Below the pieces are notes generated by a model. The model made no database searches. It was not told where the DNA came from and was given only the letters and a program-made list of their open reading frames with translations. Position numbers and translations under genes: made by a program. A DNA stretch of 64,000 bases from Mercenaria mercenaria (Eukaryota; Mollusca; Bivalvia; Venerida; Veneridae): positions 72,756,001 to 72,820,000 of the forward strand of contig NC_069371.1 in assembly GCF_021730395.1 (NCBI RefSeq), written 5' to 3'. The first letter of the stretch is position 1; every line of letters starts with the position of its first letter. Positions 12,718 through 23,732 of the stretch are shown in pieces.

Positions 12718-13829
12718 CTCCCTGGGGCCGAAATGTGACTATAGGCGTTATATTTTCTACCCCCGTAGCGTCGATATCCGACTATACGCGCGTTATCAGG
12801 ACTCCCAAGGACGGCGATTGACGAGTTTAGTCGCGGCAACGAGATCATGCTGACTGTGACATGTACTTGTTAATTTTTGATCATCTTGACAAAAGTAAAA
12901 TTATTTTGCATACTGGGTATTATTTCTTAGATGTTATAATTATCAATTGTGCTAATTCTTTCCTAAATGTTAAAATAAGTGTCTGCAATTATGCGGCCAT
13001 GTAAAGACGAAATTCACTGTGTTTCGTTCATACTGTATTTCAAAGGAGTAAAATAATGTCTGCCAAAAATCTTTCTTAAAATAAAGAAAATATTCATTAT
13101 CATGCAGCTTTTGACATATCAGTTCCGTCCGATGATGATTCAGACGATGAAATTTCATTATCAGTTTAATGAATGGTCGGAAAATGTTAAGTTTTGGAAG
13201 GCTGAAATATTCGTACACTTACATCGAATACGATACAAACTGAAAAACATGAACACAACAAAACATATTTTATAAAATACAAATGCAACGTGACTACATA
13301 AACATATGATTGTAAATTTAATAATATTTCAAAGGCAAATGTAAATATTACAACTTAACTGTCTCAGCATGTCACAAAACGTGTACATGTATACATCAAA
13401 ATGAACCATGGTCGATATTCACACAAAAACGGGCGTCAGTTCTAAGTGTGCTTATGTAAATATTCTTTGTAAATATTGTATTTCTATTTATTGGAATTCA
13501 ATGTCTTTACATGTGAAAAAGTAAGCGAACCAAAAACGTTCAAATATTTTCAACACAGTAGGTTCGTTAAAATTGTGAATATTTCGAAGTGAAAATATTT
13601 TTCTATTTGGATATATGTTAAGGATGAAATAGGATATCAAAATAATTTTTCAAACATCGAAGATTTTGTAAGTTTATTTTAATTTATTCTAATCACCCAT
13701 GATTCCCTGCATGATTTCAATTGACTGCATGCGCGTGAGATTGTGATAAGATCAGAAAATGTTCTTCGACGTTAGGTGGTAATTCATATCTCGCCGCAGC
13801 AGATATGTTATGATATCGGCCTCAGGGAG
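12718..13829 (+). mobile_element. piggyBac-like non-autonomous element
   Basis: Inverted ends CTCCCTGGGGCCGA and TCGGCCTCAGGGAG (one mismatch) are bordered by TTAA at 12714-12717 and 13830-13833. Around 13053-13169 a plus-strand frame starts MSAKNLS, meets a stop, and continues to FDISVPSDDDSDDEISLSV before another stop. An acidic Ser/Asp stretch near the N-terminus is common in piggyBac transposases. Together with the TTAA sites this supports an internally deleted piggyBac relative. The family assignment is inference. Confidence 0.5.
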
Positions 13830-13833
13830 TTAA

Positions 13834-14087
13834 ACATCTAAATATTTAATGACTGAATAAATGTAGCAGAACACTCAGTAATTGGTGCATAGACATAAGG
13901 GATCCTACATCGTAAGCTTTATATATAGCTATGCTTTTAAATCTGTAAGATGTGCTGAAAACGGCTATAAAAAATAGCAGAGAAAGTTTTTGTAATACCA
14001 AACTCTCGAAAAGGAACTTTTCATTTTATGATAATGCTGTATCCTAACTATATTTATTTGATGCAATGACTTTCTTAGAGTCCATTT
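13834..14087. other. no recognisable feature
   Basis: Spacer without any supported feature. Confidence 0.4.
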
Positions 14088-14163
14088 TTATTATTATTAT
14101 TATACCACATTTATATAGCACTCTTTTCATGCACTTGTACACGTTCAAAAGTGCTTTACAGAA
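14088..14163 (-). mobile_element. SINE 3'-tail fragment (family C)
   Basis: On the minus strand this reads TGTAAAGCACTTTTGAACG..., then GAGTGCTATATAAATGTGG, then an ATA/ATT-repeat tail. The same tail ends the longer SINE at 57342-57683. Only the 3' part is present. Confidence 0.55.
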
Positions 14164-15490
14164 TAAATTGCAAAAATACAAACAAATACGTATACAAACA
14201 TAATGAATTCCACATTAACAAAATCATGAATGAAAACAAGTATAATTTAAAAAAAAAAAAAAAAAAACAAGATAAAAAAGGGGAAAATAGTTGATCACTA
14301 GGTTGTGGTGTGTCTTTAAGTATCACCTTACAGATATAGCTGTATTTGTGTTGAAAATCATCCTTGCAAACGATGAAATAAAGTGAATAAAAGTGTTATC
14401 GAACGAATTGTGCAGCCGCCTTTGAGAACACATTTCAACAGAAAAGCTATTCTATGACTACAATCATATCATTATCATTTTGAATACGATAGACAACTTT
14501 ATATCCTAGTCACGTAAGTATTTGCATAATATAACAGTAAGAATAGGAATAAGATGGTTTATAGACGATCGTCAGTGCATGAAAAAGTCGAAGAAGAGAT
14601 AAATCATATTCAAAAAATCATATAGATTTTTAGTCTTGTGTCACATTTAGTCTTACTGGCAGAAACAGCCAATAAGCAAATGATAACAAGAAGAGGAATT
14701 GAAATTTAATACTTATGATATCATGCTTGACATTGGTCCTGCCTTTGCGACCAGTTTAGGTCATGATCTTCCTACACATCCGTGCAGTCAGATCAAAATC
14801 TGTACTGTTCGTCGTTCAGTCAGTATCTTTTTGGTATGTACCCCTTTAACTGTTAATGGTTAAGTTCAAATTGAAAGACGGACAAGTTCATTTTAGAAAT
14901 TTAGCGGGTAAGGGTGTATTATATTGACTAATGAGCACAAACTGTACAATAGAAATATAGCGTACTCCATTTGGCAAACACTCGCTTTTTGTTTACGTAT
15001 TATAAGGTTATTACTTTCAATGTAGAAGTGATCAGTTTACATCGTGATAATATTTGCCAAAAGTATTTATCAGTTGTTTCGATCTTTGTGTTAATAGGAC
15101 ATGCATTCAAGGTCGATCATTGAGGGACAAAGAAATGAAATACACTTCAGGGGCGTAGGGGAAAGGAAATTCGAACTTAGAATGTAGGGGCAGCATACGT
15201 TATTGAATACTTTGTTGTTGTTTTTCTAACATAACGCAATTACATTAACTTTAATGCTGTTTTTGTAAAGACCAGAACTATTTTAAGCTCAAACTGACTT
15301 TCTGAAATCGAAAAATTAAGTCTGGAATTGGCATACGGAAATGAAAATCAATTTATGAATTAATGGCAACCCGTAAGTAAATTTATTACAATGGCAGCGT
15401 TAATTTTTTTCTAAAGTTAAAATATGATATTAAAACATGTGACACGCTATATAATTCAAACCAGCTTGAAATGTGCGGATTCCTTTTATT
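14164..15490. other. no recognisable feature
   Basis: AT-rich sequence with an A-run near 14250. No gene is supported. Confidence 0.5.
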
Positions 15491-16991
15491 AGGTTACCTT
15501 CATATTTGTATGTGCGCATGTCCAACCGGAAGCTAACGTGACGATTTACGACGACGTTTACGACAAACTAAATGTGCTTGTATATTCATTCTTCTGAAAA
15601 CAAATTATGAACCTGTCTTCGATCTGATACTTTATGGTTTAATAATATAGAAATAATGAATAAATTGCCACAGAAACGCTTCAAAACAATGTTGCCTTTA
15701 AATGACGTCATTGACTTCATGACGTTACGTGTCAGTTACCGAGCAAAATTAATAGCTTTTATCTTGAAAGTACGTAATTCCGTGCATTTTCTTTATTTTA
15801 ACTATTTTCAAATAACCATCTTTTGCTGAAATATTTATTATGGGCCTTTTGCTCTGAATAATAATCAAAATTTTGTTTCTTTTATGTAGTTATATTGAAA
15901 TGTTATGCGCAATGTAAGAAAATGGATGATGATAAGCAATGTTATTTGGAATATAGTTGGGTGAAAGATTACTTGTTACGGACATTTTCAAATAAAAAAT
16001 CTAGCAGTTTGATTTGTAATACCAATTTTTCCGGTTCCGTTGATAATTTGTTACTTATGTACTAAAACTAAAATCTAAAATTGTTCAAATTTCAGTAGAA
16101 AATTGTAGTTTCTTGAATTGAATTGATGTTACCATGGAAACGAAGCCCGTGACCTATGTATCTAAATGTAAAATTTAAAAGCGTTGACACTGGTCTGTTT
16201 AAGAAACACAGCTTCGGCTTTTTATTTTAATTTCAACAATATCCATGAGAATAATAGCAGCATGCTGAACGATTTTTCCATGAAAAATTCCAGGCGAGGG
16301 GTACGGCTGTAAGTATTCTAAGCTGTGAAATTTGTTTGAATAAATGCAAATAACACGAAAATATAACTTACGTTAGAAATAATATGTTTTAAAGCTACAT
16401 CAACTAGAAAGATAATCTTATTCAATACTTTTTATAAGAAATTACGACAAAAAGCAAGATATAAGCTATCTTAAACATCTCTGTGGTCATGGTTACTTAA
16501 AACTTTAAGAAAAATAGGGTACCATGTAAAGTGCTTGGTATTTTGCTAATAATATTACCCAAATATTCCATTTTGGTCATTAACAGAATGGCACTGAAGC
16601 CGTCGAAAACCCTTATTTTTATACATAGTTGTTTAAAAATGAGAGAAAATGCGTTACCATGGAAACACGAGCCCCGCGGCATATACATTTTAAGCTTATA
16701 CTAGAAAGCAAACGTGCATATTAGTAAAATTATCAATTATGCAGACTTCTACGGATATCAGTGAAACTAAAATACACTGAAAAGTGTTAAATATCCGTAT
16801 TTTCCTTCTTCTTTCAATATGAAATACCTTTGGAGGGTCATGTTCTTCAAACCTGGATAAAAATTGAACTTGAAGGGACAGACAAACGAAATTGAGATTG
16901 TAGCAGTTAAAACTTCATATTACACGAAATTCAAAATAATGCTGCGGTTCAACTAATTTGAATTTACCCTTGTAACAAGGTAACCTACCTC
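15491..16991. mobile_element. 1.5-kb TIR element, copy 2
   Basis: Collinear with 10274-11783 over its whole length and in the same orientation. The 5' terminus is a few bases shorter (starts AGGTTACCTT) and the right end reads AAGGTAACCTACCTC. The flanks lack clear TTAA, so the ends have eroded. Small indels and scattered substitutions separate it from copy 1. No coding capacity. Confidence 0.75.
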
Positions 16992-17339
16992 ATTATTTCA
17001 TCATATTATAGGTCAATATGTTTATGTACAATTGGAAGAGGTTTCAATAAAATCTACGTTGTAGAAACTATTCTATCCGCGAAAATGTTATAAAGATGGT
17101 AATTTTCCAGAAAACACCCATTAAAATAAAAACTTGCGTGAGGTTCTAGCAAAATAACAAGCACACTATTGTTTTCATTTGCTGAGGTTTTGAAAAATCT
17201 GGGTGTAATCAAATTCTGTATTGTTGAAAATATATTGATCCGAACGCGCGGAGCTACCCTAAGCTTTAAGTTGGGGGTGAGCTATATGTATAGGTGAATT
17301 GTCCACTCCGCATTTACATACATGTATTCATTTAACATC

Positions 17340-18720
17340 TTCTCTGTGGTAATTAATGAATGTTGGTCTGGTCAGTCCTTGGATGTTCCTCCTCTTCCAA
17401 AATGTTCAAAACATTATATCTCATGCATGAATTCTAGTTGCTACGGCCATCAGAAGGAAAAAGATCTTCAGATAGATTTAGATGTTTGCTGTGTAGCATT
17501 GCCTAGTAGGTCTCCAAACACTCGGTTAAAAATCATGCCCATGAGATCAAACTTAGCCCCGCCATGAGGATCAATTGTTTTACGTAGACCTTTTAGAAGT
17601 AAAAGCTTTGAACAATTTATAACCTCAAGAGAAACAACTCAGACCGTAGCTGTGATTAGTGGTCCTCTGTCAAGTTTTCTCATATCATGTCCCTTGGGTT
17701 AATATTGGTCAGCCCAGGGGTTTGTTTGTTTTTAATAGACTTATAAGAGGAAACCATTATTTTTTTTTGTCTAAAAGAAGACCAAACTCTATACATATGT
17801 ATTTATCATTTTGCAATGTGTAGCAGGTCTCTTACTAGTTTGTTCAAATTATGCCCCTATGTTCACAATTGATCCCATCCTGCGGTTCACTTATTCTACA
17901 TAGATTTATACAGCTGAAATTTTACACAAAAAACTGTCATGTTTAAAACCGTAACGCCCTGAGGTTATTTAGCATGTAGCATCGTGAAGTGGTTCATTAC
18001 CAAGTCAGTTCAAATCTTGCTTCTGGGGTCGAGATTGGTCCCGCCCTAGGTACAACATTGTGTGAAAGCCCTTTACCAAATGTGTTAAATCATGGCTTTG
18101 GGGTCTAACTTATCCCTGCCCGTAATCACTTATTTATATAAAAAAATAAGGGTCAAATTTTGCCCCAAACGTAGTCCACTTGTTTTTCATAGATTTATGT
18201 AGCAAAGAACAACCCTCTTGTATAAAACTGCAATGCTACGAACTTAGATATTTGGCATGTAGCATGAGGTAGTGGTCCGTTACACAGTATCTTTTAATCA
18301 TGTCCTTTCGATCAAAGTTGGTCCCGCTTTATCTTTCACTGAATGTACATAAACTTATAGGAAAAACATGAAAAATGTTCTTGTCTAAAAATCTCAAGCC
18401 ATTGAGATAAATTATATATTTAGCAGGAAGCTCTGTGTAGTGATCCTTTACCATGTTTGTTTAAATCATATATCTGGTAAAAAAACTGACTCAATCTGAG
18501 GTCACTTATTTATATATGTAAACCTTAAAAATTGTCTTGTCCGAAGCCTCAAGCCCTTGAGCTTAGCTATTTTCATGAAAGTATCGTGTACTGGTCCTCT
18601 GCCATTTTTTTTTAATGTTTCTTGGGTTAAAATTATCCTCGCCCAGGGATTACTTGTTTTACAGAGACTTATATAAAGAAAACATGTCTGAAGCTTCAAG
18701 ACCCAGAGCTTATCAGGACA
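17340..18720 (-). repeat. degenerate tandem repeat array (family T1)
   Basis: About six to seven diverged units of roughly 190-230 nt share landmarks in the same order: a GTAGCAT...AGTGGTCC segment, a GTTCAAATCATG-like segment, a GGTCCCGCC-like segment, CATAGACTTATA, and CTTGTC(T/C)(A/G)AA followed by CAAG. The same landmarks appear reversed at 20322-21450 and 54600-55016; I assign minus here because those two blocks are on plus. Short frames inside are not genes. Confidence 0.6.
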
Positions 18721-20320
18721 CCTTTGTTTTTGTTATATTACTGGTATTTTGCTATGTATACAAGTGTCAAATTATCATCCTTGATCTGTATAAAGAAACA
18801 TATTTATCTAGACTAAGTGGTAAATTACAAAAGCACAAATTGGAATAAATCGTTAACATAACATATTTTACACAGATTATTCCATACAATTTAAGAATGA
18901 ACATCTTTCATTACAAGAAAAAAAAATACGAAATTCCCCTATGTACAATGTTTCAAATGAACTCAAAGTATATAATGACAATAGTGAAACTCGGAAAGTG
19001 TACTGCTTTGAATTTATTTTTATCCGCGTGACGAGCGATATAAATATATTTTAATACCTAAGATGAATTGAAGTCTGCAGATTTTAAGCAGCCGTGATAA
19101 CGGCAGTTATGCAAACATTGTATTGCCCAGCAAAAACATCATTAAGACATGCATAAAGAATTCTTTATCAAACTTCCTCATTCATTCACATGATATTATT
19201 TATTTTATTTGAGGCTGTAATAAGATGCGAAATGGAAATAAAAAACGTAGACTGACTCATATTTCTATAAAGTTAAAATTGTTTGAGGGGTATATACGGT
19301 CAACGTATTTCCACGGTCAACGTATGTCCAGCATAGCATTTTGGCAAAGTCAGTGGTCATACCTCTGCTTTAATGACGAAACCATAATTGTACAACTACA
19401 TATGCTTACTCATCTTGCTGTCAAATTATATTGCCCTGCGTAAGATCAAAGACCATAACAGATCTTGCATATTACATTGGAAACCGAAACCCTAGGCGCA
19501 TAGCTTGATGTGCTGATTTGCACTCCTTAGTTTTTACGGCAATTCATTTCGGAGATACACGAGGCATACATTTTCAACAAACAATTGTATCAAATCATGA
19601 ACTTTGATTATAGATGCCTAACTTCAAATGCCGAATTACATTTCAGTTTATTAAGTTGATTTCCTCTCGGTGATATACGTCTGACTTATACGCAACAAAA
19701 ATGTTCTATAAGCCTTATTTACTAAGTCAAAAGCAATAGCTCTGCTATTTGTAATTGAATCAAAGGTATAACAGTATATACTGTATAATATTCCTATAAA
19801 GTTTCATGTCACTAGGTCATAAGAGATATACGATATGCGCGACACCTTTTTGTGCACCCCCCCCCCCCCCCCCCCCCCCGCTCTACCTTCCCACGAAAGA
19901 CTCAACATAATATCAGTATATTTCTAAATAGGATATAAAAAACTGCACCAATGTACTTGGTAGTACACCAATATTGATTATACACCGCGTTTCAATAACA
20001 AAACCTGATTTCCAAGCCTTGAACGAGATAATTTCACGTAAACATAAACAGACCTAGGACTGTAATATTGGATTGCCATTATAACCTCTAAAAATAGCTT
20101 ATCTATTGTTATTTTTCAGATATGCAAAATCACAAAGAATTTATTAACCTTAAAGAAAGTTAGAACATGATTACATTCAAAAGACTTCAAATGATAAGTG
20201 TGTTTGCAGAATGTTTATTGCTTTGCTTCTACAATGACAATGTGATTAACAATTTGTAAAACGAAAATTGATCATTATTAGACAAAAGACAAGACAGGAT
20301 ATAACTGAACAAGACAATAT
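18721..20320. other. gene-free spacer between inverted repeat arrays
   Basis: No gene is supported. A 23-base C homopolymer lies at 19857-19879. The 72-codon frame at 19225-19443 has no recognisable domain. Confidence 0.5.
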
Positions 20321-20321
20321 G

Positions 20322-21450
20322 ACAACAAGAGGGCTTTGGTCGCTCACCTGGCTCAAATGGACTTATATATATTGTCTGTGGTAGAAGACTTCTCCTCTGC
20401 ACAAAGCTACATACAGAGTAATAAACTAAGGTCTTTAGGTTTTAGGTTGAAAAATTGATTTTTTTTTCTAATATAAATTTATGTAAAACAAATTTTTCCC
20501 ATTGGCAGGACTAATTACGACCGCAAGAGCACTTTCTGGGCGAACTTGGTAGAGGACTACTAGATGACACTAAGTATGACCCCAATGGCATGATTGCAAC
20601 AATATACATTACACAAAGCTACATGCCAAATGTCTGAACTCAGGGCATGACGTTTCCAGACGAGATTGTTTCTAAAGAATTTCCTGTATAAGTCTTTGCA
20701 AAATAGAACCAAAGGACGTGATTTGAACAAACTTGTTTGTTATAGGACCACTACACAACGTTAAATATTAAATATCTAAGCGCCAAGCCTTGAGGTTTTA
20801 AACAGGAATATTTTAAAGTTAATTACTCAGGTCTATGTAAACAAGTGAACTCTTGGGCGGGGCTAATTTTGACCGAACGGACAAGATTTGAACAAACGTA
20901 GTAGAGGTCTCTACACACCGCTACATGCCAAAATTCTTACCTAAAGGCATTTAGAGTTTAGGTAGAAAGGCTTTAGATCATTTTCAAATATCAGCCTATG
21001 TACAACAATTAAAAAACTGGGCATGGCCACTTTGGACCCCAGTGGCATGTTGAACAGACGTGATAGAAAATCACTTCACAATGCTACATGCAAATTATCA
21101 AAGTTTAAGGCCTTCGGGTTTTAAACAAGAAGATAGTGCACTTTTTCTTGTATAACAAGTGATCCCTAGGACGGGGTCATCTTTTAACACAGAGTCATAA
21201 TTCAAATAAAATTGATAAAAGATCAATAGAAAATGCTACATACTGAATATATTAACCTTTGATCTTCAGGTTTTGGAGGAGAAGACTTTTTTAGTGTTTC
21301 CCTCTGGTTGCCTCTCTGTATGGAACAGAATTCTTTGAATAAGTTTGGTAGAGGACCATCAAAGGAAAATCCGGACCAACTTTATCAACAAGTTCCATTG
21401 CATTGTTACAGAGAATATGTATAAGTGGTAGGACGCAGGACGACGTACAA
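20322..21450 (+). repeat. degenerate tandem repeat array (family T1)
   Basis: It starts ACAAGAGGGCTTTGG and GCTCACCTGGCTC, then repeats units with GGACCACTA, CTACATGCCAA, AGGCCTTCGGGTTT and TATGTAAACAAGTGA-type landmarks, and fades near a GGACGCAGGACGACG segment. The start GCTCACCTG is the inverse of the end CAGGTGAGC in the copy at 54600-55016, so the family has short inverted termini. Orientation is opposite to the array at 17340-18720. Confidence 0.6.
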
Positions 21451-22151
21451 ACCCAATTATTATACTAATCTTAAAGTATATGCTTGTAAGTATCTGATAA
21501 GATAGTTGTCATTCTTTGTGAACTCAAGTATAAAAATATTTAAAATCTTCAATCAACAATTTTGATATAGTTCACATTTGTAAAATTAATTAATTAATCA
21601 ATTAATTAATAATAATAACAATAGTAATACTACTATTAATAATAATAATTGATAATAATAATATTGTGTAATTAATAATTGAGTGACAAAGAAATCAATT
21701 TCTAGGTTACGTCAAGTGTTCCTAAATTAAATATATATAGTTCTATATCCACCGTACTAATGACAGGGGAGTTGAAAGCAAGCATTCTGATAGAAAAAGC
21801 AAACCGACATTTTGATTTTTTACCAATGTTGGATAAAAAACTGAAATTACCATTTTTGTGGTTTACATTGTTGTAGCTTAAAAACATCTAATTAAAAAAA
21901 TATCGGAACACGCATGGACGCTCATATAGTCATAATCCTTAATCTGGTCTACCACGTCCCATCTGGAAAAGTAATAAAGAGCTAAACGCTTTAGCAGTTA
22001 AAATAATACAGAGAGAGGTGAAGATATTGTTTTATAATAGAATATGGTTATAATAAATGTTACATTTTTTTGCATAGATCATGACAATGACTTTTTTTTT
22101 GTTACAGATTGAAACTGTAATTTATTAACAAAATTTAGTGAAGCGTATAAA
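21451..22151. other. AT-rich spacer with simple repeats
   Basis: A run of TTAA, AAT and ATT units occupies about 21585-21680. No gene is seen. Confidence 0.5.
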
Positions 22152-22309
22152 GTAAATAGAGAATAATAGGTTAGTGCCGTAGATGAGAAAGTTTATCTGG
22201 CGAGGTGGAGGAGGTTATCGGGTGAGCCGAAGGCGAACCTGATAACGTCCGGAGCCGAGCCAGATAAACTTTCTCCATCTTAGGCACTAACCTATTATTC
22301 TATTTATCT
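22152..22309. repeat. palindromic hairpin element (family H, copy 2)
   Basis: Arms of about 70 nt: AATAATAGGTTAGTGCC, then GAGAAAGTTTATCTGGC on the left, with their complements on the right ending GGCACTAACCTATTATTC and TATTTATC. The GC-rich centre contains GGTGAGCCGAAGGCGAACC. The outer 15-20 nt match the hairpin at 1260-1415, while the inner arms differ. Confidence 0.7.
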
Positions 22310-22684
22310 TGTCATTACTTCATTTTCCGATATTTGGCAATTTATTTTACAAAAATAAGTGTGCGACAACCGCTTTAATGACGTCATATTCGTAATGACG
22401 TCACTTATATAATGACGTGATTACCGGCAAAATCGCAATAACTTCTTCGTTTTTGAATAAAAACTCATTATTTGACCACTCATTTTCTTAGTTCGGACAT
22501 TTCCAACACAATGATGATGGTTTCGTTGCAAAATTTCTTATGACAACAATATCGACCATAAGGTCACATGATCAACTGACCGTAAATCACTGGTCACATG
22601 ATCAACTGACGGTATATCAAGAAAGATATACGGCACCCTGATATCGGGTCAAAAATACTGCAAGTGACAGGATAAATATAAGAA
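22310..22684. repeat. body of a probable dispersed repeat
   Basis: It contains near-duplicate copies of GGTCACATGATCAACTGAC about 30 nt apart (near 22563 and 22593) and several TGACGT(C/G)A motifs. A segment near 22430-22510, ending CATTTTCTTAGTTCGGACAT, resembles 60237-60310 (CATTTTCTTAGTTAGATCAT). It probably belongs with the hairpin to its left. The family is unknown. Confidence 0.4.
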
Positions 22685-22913
22685 TCATTTAACCCTCACC
22701 AATGTGGGTCTGAGCCTCACTCAGGGTGTTGAATTTTACATGTGGTAAGTCATCCATCTGCTTTATGAAAGGTGGGTGGTTCTACCCAGATACTCGTACA
22801 TGATGTAATGATGCAAAGAGAGATACCTGGGGTATTCCTCCACCAGCAAAGCTAGAATATTGCCATACGACCAGAAATTGTGGCGTAGCGACGATAAACA
22901 AAACTAAACAAAC
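22685..22913 (+). mobile_element. tRNA-derived SINE (family B, 5'-truncated)
   Basis: It begins inside the tRNA-like head (CCCTCACCAATGTGGGTC) and keeps the B-box region GTGGGTCTGAGCCTC and the body, ending in a CGATAAACAAAAC-type tail with AAACAAACAAA. More diverged than the copies at 5738 and 6477. Confidence 0.7.
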
Positions 22914-22917
22914 AAAA

Positions 22918-23638
22918 GTATTTTCAAATTGAATAAATTTTAAGATAATGGCAAAATGACAGATGGTGGGTTCACTGATTTATAACGCGAATCGCACACA
23001 CCTGTTATCGTTTGAAAATAACTACTTATATAAAGGGATACGTCGTGGGATTTATGTATGAAAGTTAATGAAATTCTTTAAATAAATTGCATCGATAAAA
23101 ACACATTAAGAATGCAAAATCTTAATCACATCTACATAAATCGTTTCCGAATGAGATCAGGTTTCCCAATTTTGCATTTCAAGAACTTTCATATTCAAAA
23201 TTCGTTTAAAAAAACTAGGCAAGATAGTACAATACATACTATATCATTGCTTATGCGTGATTCAATTTTTTTTTAACTATAACATCCACTTTTCCTCGCA
23301 TCTGTACCACGTGACAGTCCGTTAGTATTACCTTTTAAACAGGGCGAATCTCTGATTGGAAGATAATAATATTTATAGAATAAACAAAAATTGCATGATA
23401 TTATTCTAATTTGTCGGGTCATTGAGTTGTATAACTCCTACATAGTTCTTTTCTTGGTGAAATTAACGGTCTATAGACAATACGTAAATCGACGGCCACA
23501 TTCATTTCTCTGTATACGTTAGTAGTTAAATGTAACATAGTACATTAAGTTACCTTTTTTACCAAAGTACTCGTGTAAAAAAACAACTTATGTTATATTT
23601 CGACATGACTGATCATTCAAGTTTACACATGCTTTCTG
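22918..23638. other. upstream region of the large GTPase gene
   Basis: No gene is seen. I searched by eye for an interferon-stimulated response element (GAAANNGAAA or its complement) and an NF-kB site and found no convincing match. Confidence 0.4.
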
Positions 23639-23663
23639 GTACATGTCGTTATATGACATGTAC
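23639..23663. promoter_or_regulatory. palindrome upstream of the large GTPase gene
   Basis: GTACATGTC, 7 nt, then GACATGTAC forms a perfect 9-bp inverted repeat about 70-95 nt before the start codon. It could be a dimeric transcription-factor site. Function is inference only. Confidence 0.3.
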
Positions 23664-23677
23664 ATGTATGTCATTTC

Positions 23678-23686
23678 TAAAAATAG
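23678..23686 (+). promoter_or_regulatory. possible TATA-like element
   Basis: TAAAAATAG lies about 47 nt before the ATG at 23733, which would place transcription start near 23708-23712 with a very short 5' leader. An alternative TATAT lies at 23693-23697. AT-rich context makes chance matches likely. Confidence 0.25.
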
Positions 23687-23732
23687 TTGTACTATATCAC
23701 AGTGACGCAGCCACAGCCAGGCATGTAGCACA

